A stretch of DNA of 64,000 bases from Pseudomonas taiwanensis (GCF_013393345.1 NZ_QJRF01000066.1:186001-250000), one strand, 5' to 3'; positions 7,369 through 17,050 are shown, counted from the first letter of the stretch. Numbers and translations are program-made. Notes: generated by a model not told the origin, from the letters alone.

Positions 7369-8877
7369 TCAGCGCCGACGGCCACCACCGCCACGAGACG
7401 GTGCGTGGGCTGGACGTTGCACCTGCCGGCCGGCAGAGGCCCTTTGGGTTTGAGGACGCGAGGCTGAGGCCCGACTGAACTCACCTCGACTGGTCGCCGC
7501 GCGCGACTGGGATGGCTGCCGCGCGCCGGCAAAGGCGTTGTTGCGCGGTGCCTGCTTACGGGCGGCGGTGTGCTGCTGACGGGCCTGCTGCCGCACTTGC
7601 TGGTTGTTCTGTGCACGCGGGCGTTGCTGGCGGTTGGCATCACCCGCCTGGCGCTGCTGCCGGGCGCTTTCGGCACGTTGGCGTGCCTGCGGGTTATTCA
7701 TGTCGCGAGTGGCAGCCTGGGCGCGTTCGCGAGCCTGCTGGTTGGTACGGGCCGGAGCCTCGATGCCGCGTTGCTGCAGGCTCTGGCGGGCTTTCTGGCG
7801 TTCCGCGGTGCGGTTGGCGTCATACCCACGCGCCGCCTCGCGCTGCTGGCTGCCATTCAGGCGCAAGCCATTCTGCTGACGATTGACATTGTCGCGGTAG
7901 GGCACGCCCTGGCGGTTGACCGGGTTGTGGACGAACTTGTTCTGGTTGCGGTTGATCTGCCGGTTGCTGTTGATGTTGTTGTACTTGTTGACGTCGATGT
8001 CGACATCACCGCCGCCCCAGTCGCAGTCGCCCCAGAGGGAGTTGACGATGCCCACGCCGACGCCAAAGGCCAGGCCCGTCGCCAGGCCCGTCGCGATGGG
8101 ATAGCCGTAGCTGGGCGGTGGTGGATAGTAGGGAGGTGGATAGGACGGGTAGGACCAGCTGCCATAGACCACGGTCGGGTTGTAGCTGGGGACGTAGACC
8201 ACTTGCGGGTTCGCAGGCTCGATGACGATGGTCTGGTTGCTGGCTGCCGGCTGCACCACGGTGGTGGTGGAACTGGGTGGCGGAGCCGCCTGCACGGTTA
8301 CCGTCTGCTGCTCGTTGGATTGCAGGTTGCCGGCGGCCTGGGCCTGGCGGCGCAAACGCTGGACGGAATCCATCACATCGTTGGGTTGGGCGAGGAAGGC
8401 ATCGCCCACGCGTTGCACCCAGGCTGGGTCCTGACCGAGGGTGGCAAGCACCTGCGGGAATGCCACGAGCGACTGGACGCTGGGGTCCCACGGTTGGTTG
8501 GCGACCTGCTTCACGGCGTCATCGCCCTTGACGTCCGGATGCGCCTTGGACCAGGCGACCGCGTCCGCCACGTTGCCCGGATAGGTCGCCGCCATCAGCA
8601 CCTGGGCCAGCAACGAGTCCGGATAGAGAGCAATGGGCGCCATCATCTGGTCGAGCTCTTCGGTCTTGAACACGGCCTGGGGCGCGGCCGGCTGGGCAGC
8701 GGGCGCTGCCGCTTGCGCTGGTGCGGCTTCCGGCGCGGATTCGGGCACGGCAGAAACGCCCGCGCTGGGGGTATCGCCACTTTCGCCGGCGGAGATGCCG
8801 GCGTCCGTCGCAGCAAAGGCCGGATTGCAGGCCAGCAAGGCCAACAGAACGGCATTGAAACGGGTGCGGTTGGCCAT
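7369..8877 (-). CDS. DUF3300-family exported protein with Asn/Gln/Arg-rich tail
   Basis: A 502-residue exported protein (signal peptide MANRTRFNAVLLALLACNPAFA). An Ala/Pro-rich linker precedes the DUF3300 domain at about residues 65-230 (ELDQMMAPIALYPDSLLAQVLMAATYP, then DPAWVQRVGDAFLAQ). The domain ends in VVYVPSYNPTVVYG. A glycine-rich hydrophobic segment follows. The last 200 residues are low-complexity, rich in Asn, Gln, Arg and Ala. The family role is unknown; an envelope location is likely. The ATG at 8877 starts the signal peptide. It is followed after 13 bases by the DUF2950 gene. Confidence 0.87.
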   Translation of the reverse strand: MANRTRFNAVLLALLACNPAFAATDAGISAGESGDTPSAGVSAVPESAPEAAPAQAAAPAAQPAAPQAVFKTEELDQMMAPIALYPDSLLAQVLMAATYPGNVADAVAWSKAHPDVKGDDAVKQVANQPWDPSVQSLVAFPQVLATLGQDPAWVQRVGDAFLAQPNDVMDSVQRLRRQAQAAGNLQSNEQQTVTVQAAPPPSSTTTVVQPAASNQTIVIEPANPQVVYVPSYNPTVVYGSWSYPSYPPPYYPPPPSYGYPIATGLATGLAFGVGVGIVNSLWGDCDWGGGDVDIDVNKYNNINSNRQINRNQNKFVHNPVNRQGVPYRDNVNRQQNGLRLNGSQQREAARGYDANRTAERQKARQSLQQRGIEAPARTNQQARERAQAATRDMNNPQARQRAESARQQRQAGDANRQQRPRAQNNQQVRQQARQQHTAARKQAPRNNAFAGARQPSQSRAATSRGEFSRASASRPQTQRASAGRQVQRPAHAPSRGGGGRRR

Positions 8878-9095
8878 GTTGCGTCTCCCGCAAACGGGTT
8901 GGTTGTCCTTGAACCCGGCAAAGGCCTGCGCCCTACCGCTGCCGTTCGGAAACGATAGACCAGCCACGCACGACGGGCGCGGGGAAGCTGACAGAAATGT
9001 AATCACCTGCCGTTTTCCGATGTGGCAGTTTTGCGCTTGAAGCGCGCAACGACGGGTTGCGCGGCGCCTCTTTCGACTGACTGGATTGAATCGGC

Positions 9096-10886
9096 ATGCA
9101 GTGCAAAACCTCGCGGCGGACCTTCGTCAAAGGCCTGGCCGCCGGCGGCATACTCGGTGGCCTCGGGCTGTGGAAAACCCCCGTCTGGGCTTTGACCAGC
9201 CCGGGCCAACCGACGGTGCTCCGTGGCACCGAGTTCGACCTGTTCATTGGCGAGACGCCGGTGAACCTCACCGGCAAGGCACGCATAGCCAAGACCATCA
9301 ATGGCACCCTCCCCGGCCCCTTGCTGCGCTGGCGCGAGGGCGACACCGTGACCCTGCGGGTGCGTAATCGCCTGGACGAAGACACCTCTATCCACTGGCA
9401 CGGCATGGTCCTGCCGGCCAACATGGACGGTGTGCCGGGCTTCAGCTTCGCCGGCATCGCGCCGGACGGCATGTACGAATACCGCTTCCAGGTGAAGCAG
9501 CACGGCACCTACTGGTACCACAGCCATTCGGGCGCCCAGGAGCAGGTGGGCGTGTACGGCCCCATCGTCATCGAGCCGAAGGAGCCCGAGCCTTACCAGT
9601 ACCAGCGCGACTACGTGGTGATGCTGAGCGACTGGACCGACGAAGATCCGGCGCACGTGATTGCCAAGCTGAAGAAGCAATCGGACTACTACAACCAGCA
9701 CAAGCGCACCGTCGGCGACTTCATCGATGACGTCAGCAAGGACGGCTGGGCCGCCGCCATGGCCGACCGCAAGATGTGGGCGGAGATGAAGATGAGCCCC
9801 ACCGACCTCGCGGACGTCAGTGGCGCCACCTACACCTACCTCCTCAACGGCCAGGCGCCCGACGGCAACTGGACCGGGCTGTTCCAGCCGGGCGAGAAGG
9901 TCCGCCTGCGTTTCATCAACGGTTCGGCGATGACCTACTTCGACGTGCGCATTCCCGGCCTGAAAATGACCGTGATCGCCGCTGACGGCCAGCCGGTGGA
10001 ACCGGTGAGCGTGGATGAGTTCCGCATCGCCGTCGCCGAAACCTACGACGTGCTGGTGGAGCCCACAGGCGACGAGGCCTATACGATCTTCGCCCAATCC
10101 ATGGACCGTTCCGGCTATGCCCGCGGCACTCTCGCCGTTCGCGAAGGGCTGAGCGCGCCGGTGCCGCAACCGGACCCGCGCCCCCTGATCAGCATGGCCG
10201 ACATGGGCATGGACCATGGCGCAATGGGGCATGGCGCCAAGGACCAGGGCGAGATGGCCGGGATGGATCACAGCCAGATGCCGGGCATGGACCATTCACC
10301 GATGGCCGGAATGGATCACTCCACCATGCAGGGCATGGATCACTCACAAATGGGCGGCCAGATGCAGGCCCACCCCGCGTCCGAAGCCAACAACCCGCTG
10401 GTGGACATGCAGACCATGACGCCAGCACCGAAACTCGCGGACCCCGGCATCGGCCTGCGCGACAACGGCCGCCGCGTGCTGACTTATGCCGACCTGCGCA
10501 GCACCTTCCCCGATCCCGATGGCCGCACGCCCGACCGCACCCTCGAACTGCACCTGACCGGGCACATGGAGCGTTTCTCCTGGTCCTTCGACGGCATCCC
10601 CTTCGCCGACGCAGAGCCGCTGCTGCTCAAGTACGGCGAGCGCCTGCGCATCACCCTGGTCAACGACACCATGATGACCCACCCCATCCACCTCCACGGC
10701 TTGTGGAGCGACCTGGAGGACGAGGCGGGCAACTTCCTGGTGCGCAAGCACACCATCGACATGCCTCCCGGCACCCGGCGCAGTTACCGCGTCACCGCGG
10801 ACGCCCTGGGCCGCTGGGCCTATCACTGCCACCTGCTGTTCCACATGGACATGGGCATGTTCCGTGAAGTCCGCGTGGACGAATGA
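9096..10886 (+). CDS. copA: Copper-resistance multicopper oxidase CopA, periplasmic
   Basis: A 596-residue three-cupredoxin oxidase that oxidises Cu(I) in the periplasm. The N-terminus is a twin-arginine signal (SRRTFVKG then a Gly/Leu-rich core ending PVWA), so it is exported folded by Tat. Copper ligands are visible as HWHG, YHSHSG, HPIHLHG and YHCHLLFHMDMGMF (the type 1/2/3 copper motifs). Residues about 368-425 hold the Met/His-rich insertion with repeated MDHSQM-like units that marks CopA/PcoA. It heads a four-gene run with a small Met-rich protein, copB and a cytochrome c. The ribosome site at the ATG is weak. Confidence 0.95.
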   Translation: MQCKTSRRTFVKGLAAGGILGGLGLWKTPVWALTSPGQPTVLRGTEFDLFIGETPVNLTGKARIAKTINGTLPGPLLRWREGDTVTLRVRNRLDEDTSIHWHGMVLPANMDGVPGFSFAGIAPDGMYEYRFQVKQHGTYWYHSHSGAQEQVGVYGPIVIEPKEPEPYQYQRDYVVMLSDWTDEDPAHVIAKLKKQSDYYNQHKRTVGDFIDDVSKDGWAAAMADRKMWAEMKMSPTDLADVSGATYTYLLNGQAPDGNWTGLFQPGEKVRLRFINGSAMTYFDVRIPGLKMTVIAADGQPVEPVSVDEFRIAVAETYDVLVEPTGDEAYTIFAQSMDRSGYARGTLAVREGLSAPVPQPDPRPLISMADMGMDHGAMGHGAKDQGEMAGMDHSQMPGMDHSPMAGMDHSTMQGMDHSQMGGQMQAHPASEANNPLVDMQTMTPAPKLADPGIGLRDNGRRVLTYADLRSTFPDPDGRTPDRTLELHLTGHMERFSWSFDGIPFADAEPLLLKYGERLRITLVNDTMMTHPIHLHGLWSDLEDEAGNFLVRKHTIDMPPGTRRSYRVTADALGRWAYHCHLLFHMDMGMFREVRVDE

Positions 10887-10897
10887 AGGAGAGAACC

Positions 10898-11176
10898 ATG
10901 AACAGATCGCTGAAGACCCTCGCCACCGCCCTGACCTTTGCCCTGGCGGTGCCCACTGCCTGGGCCGGAGAGAACGACCACGCGGCACACCAGAAGGCCG
11001 GCGCAGCCGAGAAACAGGACGTGCCCCATGACCAGATGAACCACGGCCAGATGGATCACAGCCAGATGCAGGGCATGGACCATAGCCAGATGAAGAACAT
11101 GGATCACAGCAAGATGGACCACGGCGCCATGCACAAGGACGCCAAGCCCGAAACGGAAAACAGCGATGATCGATAG
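10898..11176 (+). CDS. Small periplasmic Met/His-rich copper-binding protein
   Basis: A 92-residue protein with a Sec signal peptide ([23 protein letters not shown]) followed by repeated [19 protein letters not shown]-like units, the same motif as in CopA and CopB. The likely role is periplasmic copper binding or handover. The ATG at 10898 is chosen because AAGGAGA sits just before it. The in-frame ATG at 10883 overlaps the end of copA and has no ribosome site of its own. The gene overlaps copB by 11 bases, indicating co-translation. Confidence 0.8.
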   Translation: MNRSLKTLATALTFALAVPTAWAGENDHAAHQKAGAAEKQDVPHDQMNHGQMDHSQMQGMDHSQMKNMDHSKMDHGAMHKDAKPETENSDDR

Positions 11177-12122
11177 CCTCAAGCGCCCTACCCTGCTCAC
11201 CCTGGCGATGGCCGTTGCCGTCGCTGGGGGTGCGCAGGCCGCCGAAACCATGGATCACGGGGCCATGGGTCATGGGCAGATGAACCATGGCCAGATGGAT
11301 CAAGACACCATGGACCACGGCCAGATGCAGCAAGAGCAGATGGACCACGGCGCCATGGATCACAGCCAGATGAACCATGGCGAGCAGCCGGCCAAAACCG
11401 ACGGATACGGCAGCCGCAGTCCCATTCCCGCACCGACCGCTGCCGACCGCGCAGCGGCCTTTCCAGCGCTGCCTGCCCATACCATGCACGCCGGCGGCAT
11501 CAACAGCTTTTTCCTGATGGACCAGCTGGAGTACCAGGACGCCGACGACGCCAGCGTGCTGAGCTGGGACGCTTCCGGATGGATCGGCGGCGACATCAAC
11601 AGGCTGTGGTTCCGCTCGGAGGGCGAACGCGGCAACGGCACCACCGAGGAAGCTGAACTCCAGGCGCTCTATGGCCGCGCCATCAGCCCCTGGTGGGAAG
11701 TGGTGGCCGGCGTGCGCCAGGACTTCAAGCCCGGTTCGCCGCAAACCTGGGCGGCCTTCGGCGTCCAGGGCATGCCCTTGTATGGTCTGGAAACCAAGGC
11801 CACCGCCTACCTCGGCGAGGGCAGCCAGAGCGCCCTGCGCCTGGAGGCCGAGTACGACATCCTGCTGACCAATAGGCTCATCTTGCAGCCCGCGGCGGAG
11901 GTCAACTTCTACGGCCGCAATGACCACGAGCGAGGTGTCGGTTCGGGGCTGGGCAATACCGAACTGGGCCTGCGCCTGCGCTACGAGTTCACGCCCCAGT
12001 TCGCACCTTATATAGGCGTGAACTGGAATCGGAACTACGGCAACACCGCCGACTTCGCCCGCGAAGAAGGCGACGACAATGACGAAGCCCGCTTCGTCGC
12101 CGGTATCCGCTTCTGGTTCTGA
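11166..12122 (+). CDS. copB: Copper-resistance outer membrane protein CopB
   Basis: A 318-residue outer membrane protein. A signal peptide (about residues 1-27, ending AQAAE) is followed by a Met/His-rich N-terminal region (residues about 28-73, [14 protein letters not shown]-like repeats). The CopB/PcoB beta-barrel domain then begins around [17 protein letters not shown]. Barrel-like alternation and a C-terminal aromatic (FVAGIRFWF) fit an outer membrane location. In Pseudomonas copper clusters CopB accompanies CopA. It starts inside the previous gene and ends 10 bases before the cytochrome c gene. Confidence 0.93.
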   Translation: MIDSLKRPTLLTLAMAVAVAGGAQAAETMDHGAMGHGQMNHGQMDQDTMDHGQMQQEQMDHGAMDHSQMNHGEQPAKTDGYGSRSPIPAPTAADRAAAFPALPAHTMHAGGINSFFLMDQLEYQDADDASVLSWDASGWIGGDINRLWFRSEGERGNGTTEEAELQALYGRAISPWWEVVAGVRQDFKPGSPQTWAAFGVQGMPLYGLETKATAYLGEGSQSALRLEAEYDILLTNRLILQPAAEVNFYGRNDHERGVGSGLGNTELGLRLRYEFTPQFAPYIGVNWNRNYGNTADFAREEGDDNDEARFVAGIRFWF

Positions 12123-12132
12123 GAACCCAACC

Positions 12133-12738
12133 ATGAAAAAAACAATAAAAACCCTGGCCCTCGCCGGCCTGGTGGTAGCCGCCGGCGTGGGCGGCGTGGT
12201 CTACAGCGGCGTGGTGAACGTCGCCGCCGACGACCCACACTACTCTCTCGTGCACCGGTTCCTCACCGCAGCGCGCGAGCGCTCCATCGAAGTCCGGTCA
12301 CGCGACATCCAGGTTCCACCGCTGGATGACGCCGGGCTGATACGCGCCGGTGCCGGCAACTACGCCGCCATGTGCGCAGGCTGCCACCTGGCCCCTGGCC
12401 TCGCCGCCACCGAGCTGAGCCTGGCCCTCTACCCCGCTCCACCGAACCTGAGCCAACAAGGCGTGGACGGCGACCCCGCAGCCGCCTTCTGGGTGATCAA
12501 GCACGGCATCAAGGCCACCGGCATGCCGGCCTGGGGCAAGAGCATGGGCGACGAGCACATCTGGGGCATGGTGGCCTTCCTCCAGCGACTACCTGGGCTG
12601 GACGCGGACGGCTATCGCCAGTTGGTGGACGCCAGCGACGGACACCAGCACGGCGGTGGGGAAAGCCAAGGCCACGGGCATGAGGCGGAGGTTACCCAGG
12701 AAGAAGGGCACGGAGAGGCAGAAGGGCATGCGCATTAG
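12133..12738 (+). CDS. Membrane-anchored or exported class I cytochrome c, His-rich C-terminus
   Basis: A 201-residue protein with an N-terminal hydrophobic signal or anchor (residues 5-27). It has a single c-haem motif CAGCH at residues 81-85 and a distal methionine region (KATGMPAWGKSMGDEHIWGMVAFLQRLP). The last 30 residues are His/Glu/Gly-rich (HQHGGGESQGHGHEAE), which could bind metal. It follows copB after 10 bases, so it is probably in the copper operon as a small electron carrier. The in-frame start at 12079 lies inside copB and is less likely. Confidence 0.87.
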   Translation: MKKTIKTLALAGLVVAAGVGGVVYSGVVNVAADDPHYSLVHRFLTAARERSIEVRSRDIQVPPLDDAGLIRAGAGNYAAMCAGCHLAPGLAATELSLALYPAPPNLSQQGVDGDPAAAFWVIKHGIKATGMPAWGKSMGDEHIWGMVAFLQRLPGLDADGYRQLVDASDGHQHGGGESQGHGHEAEVTQEEGHGEAEGHAH

Positions 12739-12791
12739 TAAACACTCACGTTTGAAGCATGTGATCTCTACGCCTGGCCCATCGCCGAACG

Positions 12792-12869
12792 TGTAGGAGC
12801 GAGGGGGACGCCGAGTTCTTGCTCGCGAACAGCCGGGGCGGGATCTTCGCGAGCAAGCTCGCTCCTACA
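12792..12869. repeat. REP inverted pair with a 14-base insertion in the left arm
   Basis: The right arm is the usual TTCGCGAGCAAGCTCGCTCC then TACA. The left arm reads TGTAGGAGCGAG, then about 14 extra bases (GGGGACGCCGAGTT), then CTTGCTCGCGAA. The other copies in the window have no such insertion. Confidence 0.8.
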
Positions 12870-12911
12870 GGAGGTCCGATTTCAACCTGACAATCGGGGC
12901 GCAGGCCTGTC

Positions 12912-13325
12912 CTAGAAATCCACTTTCCCCCTGCCGGCCTTGATCGCCCCGCGCTTGGCCTTGCCTTCCAGGCGGCGCTTCTTTGAGCCCAGCGTGGGCT
13001 TGGTCGGCCGTCGTGCCTTCTGCACTTTGGTCACGCTGCGGATCAGTTCCGCCAGGCGCTCCAGGGCGTCGGCGCGGTTCTGTTCCTGGGTGCGGTATTG
13101 CTGGGCCTTGATGATGATCACGCCGTCGCCGGTGATGCGGCTGTCGCGCAGTTGCAGCAGGCGCTCCTTATAGAAGTCCGGCAGCGATGAGGCATTGATG
13201 TCGAAGCGCAGGTGCACGGCGCTGGAGACTTTGTTGACGTTCTGCCCGCCCGCACCCTGGGCACGGATGGCGGTCAGCTCGATTTCGTCGTCAGGCAGGT
13301 GGACGCTGTTGGAGATCAGCAGCAT
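12912..13325 (-). CDS. arfB: Ribosome-rescue peptidyl-tRNA hydrolase ArfB (YaeJ)
   Basis: A 137-residue single-domain release-factor homologue that frees stalled ribosomes without a stop codon. The catalytic GGQ is at residues 26-28 ([12 protein letters not shown]). The sequence continues with the domain-3 fold ([36 protein letters not shown]) and ends in the basic tail ([18 protein letters not shown]) that enters the empty mRNA channel. The length matches E. coli YaeJ (about 140). The longer open frame upstream runs through non-protein-like sequence, so the ATG at 13325 is chosen; 13331 is a close alternative. Confidence 0.93.
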   Translation of the reverse strand: MLLISNSVHLPDDEIELTAIRAQGAGGQNVNKVSSAVHLRFDINASSLPDFYKERLLQLRDSRITGDGVIIIKAQQYRTQEQNRADALERLAELIRSVTKVQKARRPTKPTLGSKKRRLEGKAKRGAIKAGRGKVDF

Positions 13326-13414
13326 GGGCATGCACACCGGTGGCAGGGATGCAAAGCATACGTAGGCTGCGCGGCGCCTGCCAGAAACGCTTGTCCGCGC
13401 CCTTCCGCCGCAGC

Positions 13415-13444
13415 AATAAAAAAGCCCCGCCAGATGGCGGGGCT
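13415..13444 (-). terminator. Rho-independent terminator of the porin gene
   Basis: A nine-base stem AGCCCCGCC/GGCGGGGCT (13423-13431 with 13436-13444). On the minus strand it is followed by a T-rich run. It lies 29 bases after the porin stop codon. Confidence 0.88.
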
Positions 13445-13473
13445 CAAGCAAAGGAGCGGAAACCCGTGTCTTC

Positions 13474-14808
13474 TTAGAACACGTATTGGGCACGGACGAC
13501 CATGCCATCGCCGTCGTCGTCGCCAACCGCGTTGGTGGCGTTGTCCACTTTGGACTTGACGTAGTAGCCGCTGATCTTGACGGCTTCGTTGGCGTACCAG
13601 TTCAGACCGACGTTGTGCACCTTGGCTTCGACGTCGTCGATGTTGGCGAAGGCGCCGTTGTCGTCTTCAGCACTGATGTTGTCGTAGCGGTAGAACACTT
13701 CCCAGGCGCCGATGCGGTTGTTCGACGGTTTGATCTTGTCGAACTTGCCCAGTTTGTAGTCACGGGATTCGCCGGTCAGGGTGTAGGCAACCTGAACGTA
13801 GTAGCCGTCGGCGTCGATGTCTTCGCGGTTGGCAGCCTTGGCTTCGACTTCGCGCTTCAGGTATTCGCTCTGGATGGAGAACGGACCGGTGGCGAAGGCA
13901 GCTTCCAGGCCCCAGGTGCTGTCGTTGTCGTAGGCGCCGACCGGGGTGTTGTTGGCACCGGCCAGTACCAGGCGGTTGCCGTTGTTGCCGGCGTCCTGGC
14001 CACCGTCGGTGCTCACACCGCGGATGCCCAGGCGGCTGCGGATACGGCCGTCGAAGGAGGTGTCGGACAGGTCGCGCTGGGCGTAGTTCACGCCGAAGTG
14101 CAGGACGTTGCCGGCTTCGTGCAGCGGGGCGAAGACGCCACGTGCGTTGAACTGCTTGACGCTGTCACCGTCCTTGTCGGAGTTGGTGGCGTCGTTGGCC
14201 ATGATGCCGGCAGAGCCGTACAGGGAAGCACCGTAGCTGCCGGAAACCTGCACGCCCATGCCGCCGTTGTGGGCGTTGACGTAGTCGGCCAGGTCATAGG
14301 CAGCGGTACGTTCCTGGGCGGTCACCCACTTGGAGCTGGTGGCTTTTTCCAGACCGAAGTCGGGGTCGAAACGACCCATCTTGATGGCGATGGGCGCGAA
14401 GCCGAGGTAGGAGATGGAGGCTTCGTCGAAGTAGCCATCACCGTTGGAGTCGGTGCCGCTGCCGCCACGGTTGTCGCCGCCGGCGTTGTGGGAGAAGTCG
14501 TAGTTGATCTGGTAAGCCCAGTCGGTGAAGGCGATGCCACCCAGTTCGAGGAACGCGCGGCGGAAATAGCCAGCGTCAGCGGTGTTGCCGTTCACGGTGT
14601 AGAAACCGTCGAAGCGGCTGTAGTCAGCCTGCAGACGGCCGCCGAGCTTGAAGCTGAAAGCCTTGTCGGTGGTGCCGACTTCCAGGCCGCCTTTGGTCTT
14701 GATGACGATATCGGCGCCGTCGGTGGTAACGGTACCGGCGAAAGCCTGGGCGGAAATGGCCAGAGCCATGGCGCTGGCGGCAAAACCGGCGAAGTGCTTA
14801 CGGATCAT
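13474..14808 (-). CDS. OprO/OprP-family anion (phosphate/polyphosphate) porin
   Basis: A 444-residue outer membrane porin: signal peptide ([24 protein letters not shown]), then a beta-barrel beginning [25 protein letters not shown] and ending with the aromatic MVVRAQYVF. It matches the phosphate-selective porin family (OprP/OprO) in start, length and Tyr/Asp-rich strand pattern. I recall oprO/oprP lying near the sigma factor and FabH-like genes in P. aeruginosa, as here. Selectivity between phosphate and pyrophosphate rests on a few pore residues that I cannot place reliably. Confidence 0.85.
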   Translation of the reverse strand: MIRKHFAGFAASAMALAISAQAFAGTVTTDGADIVIKTKGGLEVGTTDKAFSFKLGGRLQADYSRFDGFYTVNGNTADAGYFRRAFLELGGIAFTDWAYQINYDFSHNAGGDNRGGSGTDSNGDGYFDEASISYLGFAPIAIKMGRFDPDFGLEKATSSKWVTAQERTAAYDLADYVNAHNGGMGVQVSGSYGASLYGSAGIMANDATNSDKDGDSVKQFNARGVFAPLHEAGNVLHFGVNYAQRDLSDTSFDGRIRSRLGIRGVSTDGGQDAGNNGNRLVLAGANNTPVGAYDNDSTWGLEAAFATGPFSIQSEYLKREVEAKAANREDIDADGYYVQVAYTLTGESRDYKLGKFDKIKPSNNRIGAWEVFYRYDNISAEDDNGAFANIDDVEAKVHNVGLNWYANEAVKISGYYVKSKVDNATNAVGDDDGDGMVVRAQYVF

Positions 14809-14904
14809 CGAAGGGTTCCCCTATTGGTCTTTAGCGTTAGAAAACACGAGAGCGTCTGGGCTCGTCGGTGCTGGTGGGGAATCTTGGCGGCGGGTTATTT
14901 CAGC

Positions 14905-14940
14905 TCAGTTGCTTATATATAAATATTTTGTGACAGCGGA
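14905..14940 (-). promoter_or_regulatory. AT-rich promoter region with a possible Pho half-site
   Basis: About 100 bases upstream of the porin start, the minus strand reads CTGTCACAAA followed by an AT-rich TATTTATATATAAG. CTGTCAC resembles one half of a PHO box (CTGTCAT), but the second half is poor. It is a candidate for PhoB control or only a -10-like region. Confidence 0.3.
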
Positions 14941-15090
14941 ACTTTTTTACTCCGAATTTTCATAAGCACGCAGACGCTCTAGCACGCGTCTTTCAGCCGA
15001 TTTTGGCGAGCGCGACGAGCGAAAATGAAATGAAGGTGGCGACTTGCGAAACTGCCGATTCGCGACTACTACGTCGCGGGGAAAGGACGG

Positions 15091-15324
15091 CTAGAAGGAG
15101 TCGCGGCGCTTCTGCGCCAGGTGTGCGGCGAGGTCGTCCACTTCGGCACCCGGGGTTTCCGGCAACTGGCGGACGACGGCCTGGGTCAGCCTCATCTGCT
15201 TGATGAAGCGCCGGCAGTTGCGGCACAGCACGAGGTGACGGCGCACAGCCATGCGCTCGCGAAAGCTCAGTTCGCCGTCGAGCAATTCGCTGGAGCGGGC
15301 GACCAGTTCCTTGCATGTCAGCAT
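15091..15324 (-). CDS. Zinc-containing anti-sigma factor (ZAS type)
   Basis: A 77-residue soluble protein with Cys4 and the motif H30-x3-C34-x2-C37 (RRHLVLCRNC), the zinc-binding anti-sigma signature. It starts MLTCKELVARSSELLDGELSFRERM, typical of the family's first helix. It overlaps the ECF sigma gene by seven bases and so is co-translated. It lacks a membrane anchor, so it would sequester the sigma factor in the cytoplasm, perhaps in a redox- or metal-dependent way. Confidence 0.87.
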   Translation of the reverse strand: MLTCKELVARSSELLDGELSFRERMAVRRHLVLCRNCRRFIKQMRLTQAVVRQLPETPGAEVDDLAAHLAQKRRDSF

Positions 15325-15929
15325 TGGCCTGTCTCCTCGAAATGTTCCAGGGTGGCGAACAGCTTCAGGCGTCCGCGATGCAGCAGCACCCGGACATTGG
15401 AGAGCGATATCTCCAACAAATTACAGATTTCCTCCAGCTCCAGCCCTTGGCGCTCACGCAGCAACACCACGCTGCGCTGCATCTCCGAGAGACTGAGCAG
15501 GGTCTTCTCCAGGCATTCGCGCAGCTCTTCCTCGGTGAGCAGGGCCTCGGGCGTGTCCTCGTGCCAGGCCGGCACGGTCGCTGCCCAGTGGCCGTCCTCG
15601 GCGAAGCGGGCATCACCGATGGTCCCGTGAGGGGCAGGCAGGTCGTCGAGCAGCACCTCGCGGCGGTTGTGCTTGAGCCGGCTGCGGGCGGTATTGGCGA
15701 CGATGGTCAGAAGCCAGGTCTTCAGGCTGGAACGCTGCTGAAAGCCGTCGAGATTGCGCACCACGGCGAGCCAGGCGTCCTGCACCACCTCGTCGGCATG
15801 CCGTTGGCCGACGATCGCGTAGGCCACCGCGCGCATGGCGCCCTGGTAGGCGCCGATCAACTCGCAGAACGCCCCCTGCTCCCCGGCCAGGAGCCGGGGT
15901 AGCAGGTCGGCGTCGGCGGGATGATTCAT
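15318..15929 (-). CDS. ECF-family RNA polymerase sigma factor
   Basis: A 203-residue group 4 sigma factor. Region 2 is at about residues 25-95 (GQRHADEVVQDAWLAVVRNL then SSLKTWLLTIVANTARSRLK). A long acidic linker follows. Region 4 is at about residues 135-190 (LSLSEMQRSVVLLRERQGLELEEICNLL then SNVRVLLHRGRLKL). It sits between a FabH-like synthase (TGATG stop-start overlap) and its anti-sigma factor. The arrangement matches what I recall as PA3284-PA3286. Its regulon may include the operon itself. Confidence 0.92.
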   Translation of the reverse strand: MNHPADADLLPRLLAGEQGAFCELIGAYQGAMRAVAYAIVGQRHADEVVQDAWLAVVRNLDGFQQRSSLKTWLLTIVANTARSRLKHNRREVLLDDLPAPHGTIGDARFAEDGHWAATVPAWHEDTPEALLTEEELRECLEKTLLSLSEMQRSVVLLRERQGLELEEICNLLEISLSNVRVLLHRGRLKLFATLEHFEETGQC

Positions 15930-17050
15930 CAGCGCTTGCGCAGGATCACGCTGCCGATGGAGTAACCGGCGCCGAAGGAGCTGAGCACACCCAGCGCACC
16001 GCTGGGCAGGTCGTCCTGGTGCTTGTGGAAGGCGATCACGGATCCGGCGGAGCTGGTGTTGGCGTAGGTGTCGAGGATCACCGGCGCCTCGTCGGCTTCG
16101 GCGTCACGGCCCAGCAGCTTGCGGGCGATCAGCAGGTTCATGTTGAGGTTGGCCTGGTGCAGCCAGAAACGCTTCACGTCGGCGACGTTGAGCTTGTTCT
16201 CTTCCAGGTGGGTGGCGATCAGCTCGGCGACCATCGGGCAGACGTCCTTGAACACCTTGCGGCCTTCCTGGACGAACAGCTTGTCGCGGGCACCCATGCC
16301 CTCTTCCGCCGCGCGGTTGAGGAAGCCGAAGTTGTTGCGGATATTGTTGGAGAACTGGGTCAGCAGCTTGGTGCCGACCACGTCGAACTGGTGCTTGGAG
16401 GTGGCCTGGTCGGCACGTTCGATGATCACCGCCGTTGCGGCATCGCCGAAGATGAAATGGCTGTCGCGGTCACGGAAGTTCAGGTGGCCGGTGCAGATTT
16501 CCGGGTTGACCATCAGGATGGCGCGGGCCTGGCCGGTCTGCACCGCGTTGGTGGCAGCCTGGATACCGAAGGTGGCCGAGGAGCAGGCGACGTTCATGTC
16601 GTAGCCGAAGCCTTCGATGCCGAGTGCAGCCTGGACTTCGATGGCCACCGCCGGATAGGCACGCTGCAGGTTGGAGCAGGCGACGATCACACCGTCGATG
16701 TCCGCCGGGATCTTGCCCGCGCGTTCCAGGGCCTGCTTGGCAGCGCCCACGGCCATCTCGCAGAGGATGCCCCACTCGTCATTGGTGCGTTCGGGGATGC
16801 GCGGCGTCATGCGTTTCGGATCGAGGATGCCGTCCTTGTCCACCACGAAGCGGCTCTTGATACCGGACGCCTTCTCGATGAAGGCCACGCTGGATTCAGC
16901 CAGGGCCTCGATTTCGCCCCGCTCGATGGCGCCGGCGTTCTCGGCGTTGAAGGCCTGCACATAGGCGTTGAAGGACTCCACCAGCTCTTCGTTGGAGATG
17001 CTGTTGGACGGGGTATACAGGCCGGTGCCACTGATTACGACGTTGTGCAC
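15929..17050 (-). CDS. Beta-ketoacyl-ACP synthase III (FabH-like, PA3286 type)
   Basis: A 373-residue thiolase-fold condensing enzyme with the FabH catalytic triad: Cys156 ([10 protein letters not shown]), His298 ([10 protein letters not shown]) and Asn331 ([11 protein letters not shown]). It is longer than the housekeeping FabH (about 320), with an N-terminal insertion around residues 25-60. Length and context match P. aeruginosa PA3286, reported to condense octanoyl-CoA with malonyl-ACP and so shunt beta-oxidation products into fatty acid synthesis. That substrate is inferred here by similarity. It is first in an operon with the sigma and anti-sigma genes. Confidence 0.9.
   Translation of the reverse strand: MHNVVISGTGLYTPSNSISNEELVESFNAYVQAFNAENAGAIERGEIEALAESSVAFIEKASGIKSRFVVDKDGILDPKRMTPRIPERTNDEWGILCEMAVGAAKQALERAGKIPADIDGVIVACSNLQRAYPAVAIEVQAALGIEGFGYDMNVACSSATFGIQAATNAVQTGQARAILMVNPEICTGHLNFRDRDSHFIFGDAATAVIIERADQATSKHQFDVVGTKLLTQFSNNIRNNFGFLNRAAEEGMGARDKLFVQEGRKVFKDVCPMVAELIATHLEENKLNVADVKRFWLHQANLNMNLLIARKLLGRDAEADEAPVILDTYANTSSAGSVIAFHKHQDDLPSGALGVLSSFGAGYSIGSVILRKR

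Noticed and set aside
13486-14922. 478-codon open frame antisense to the porin
   Set aside because: Val/Gly-rich shadow without domains. The porin has a signal peptide, terminator and barrel end.
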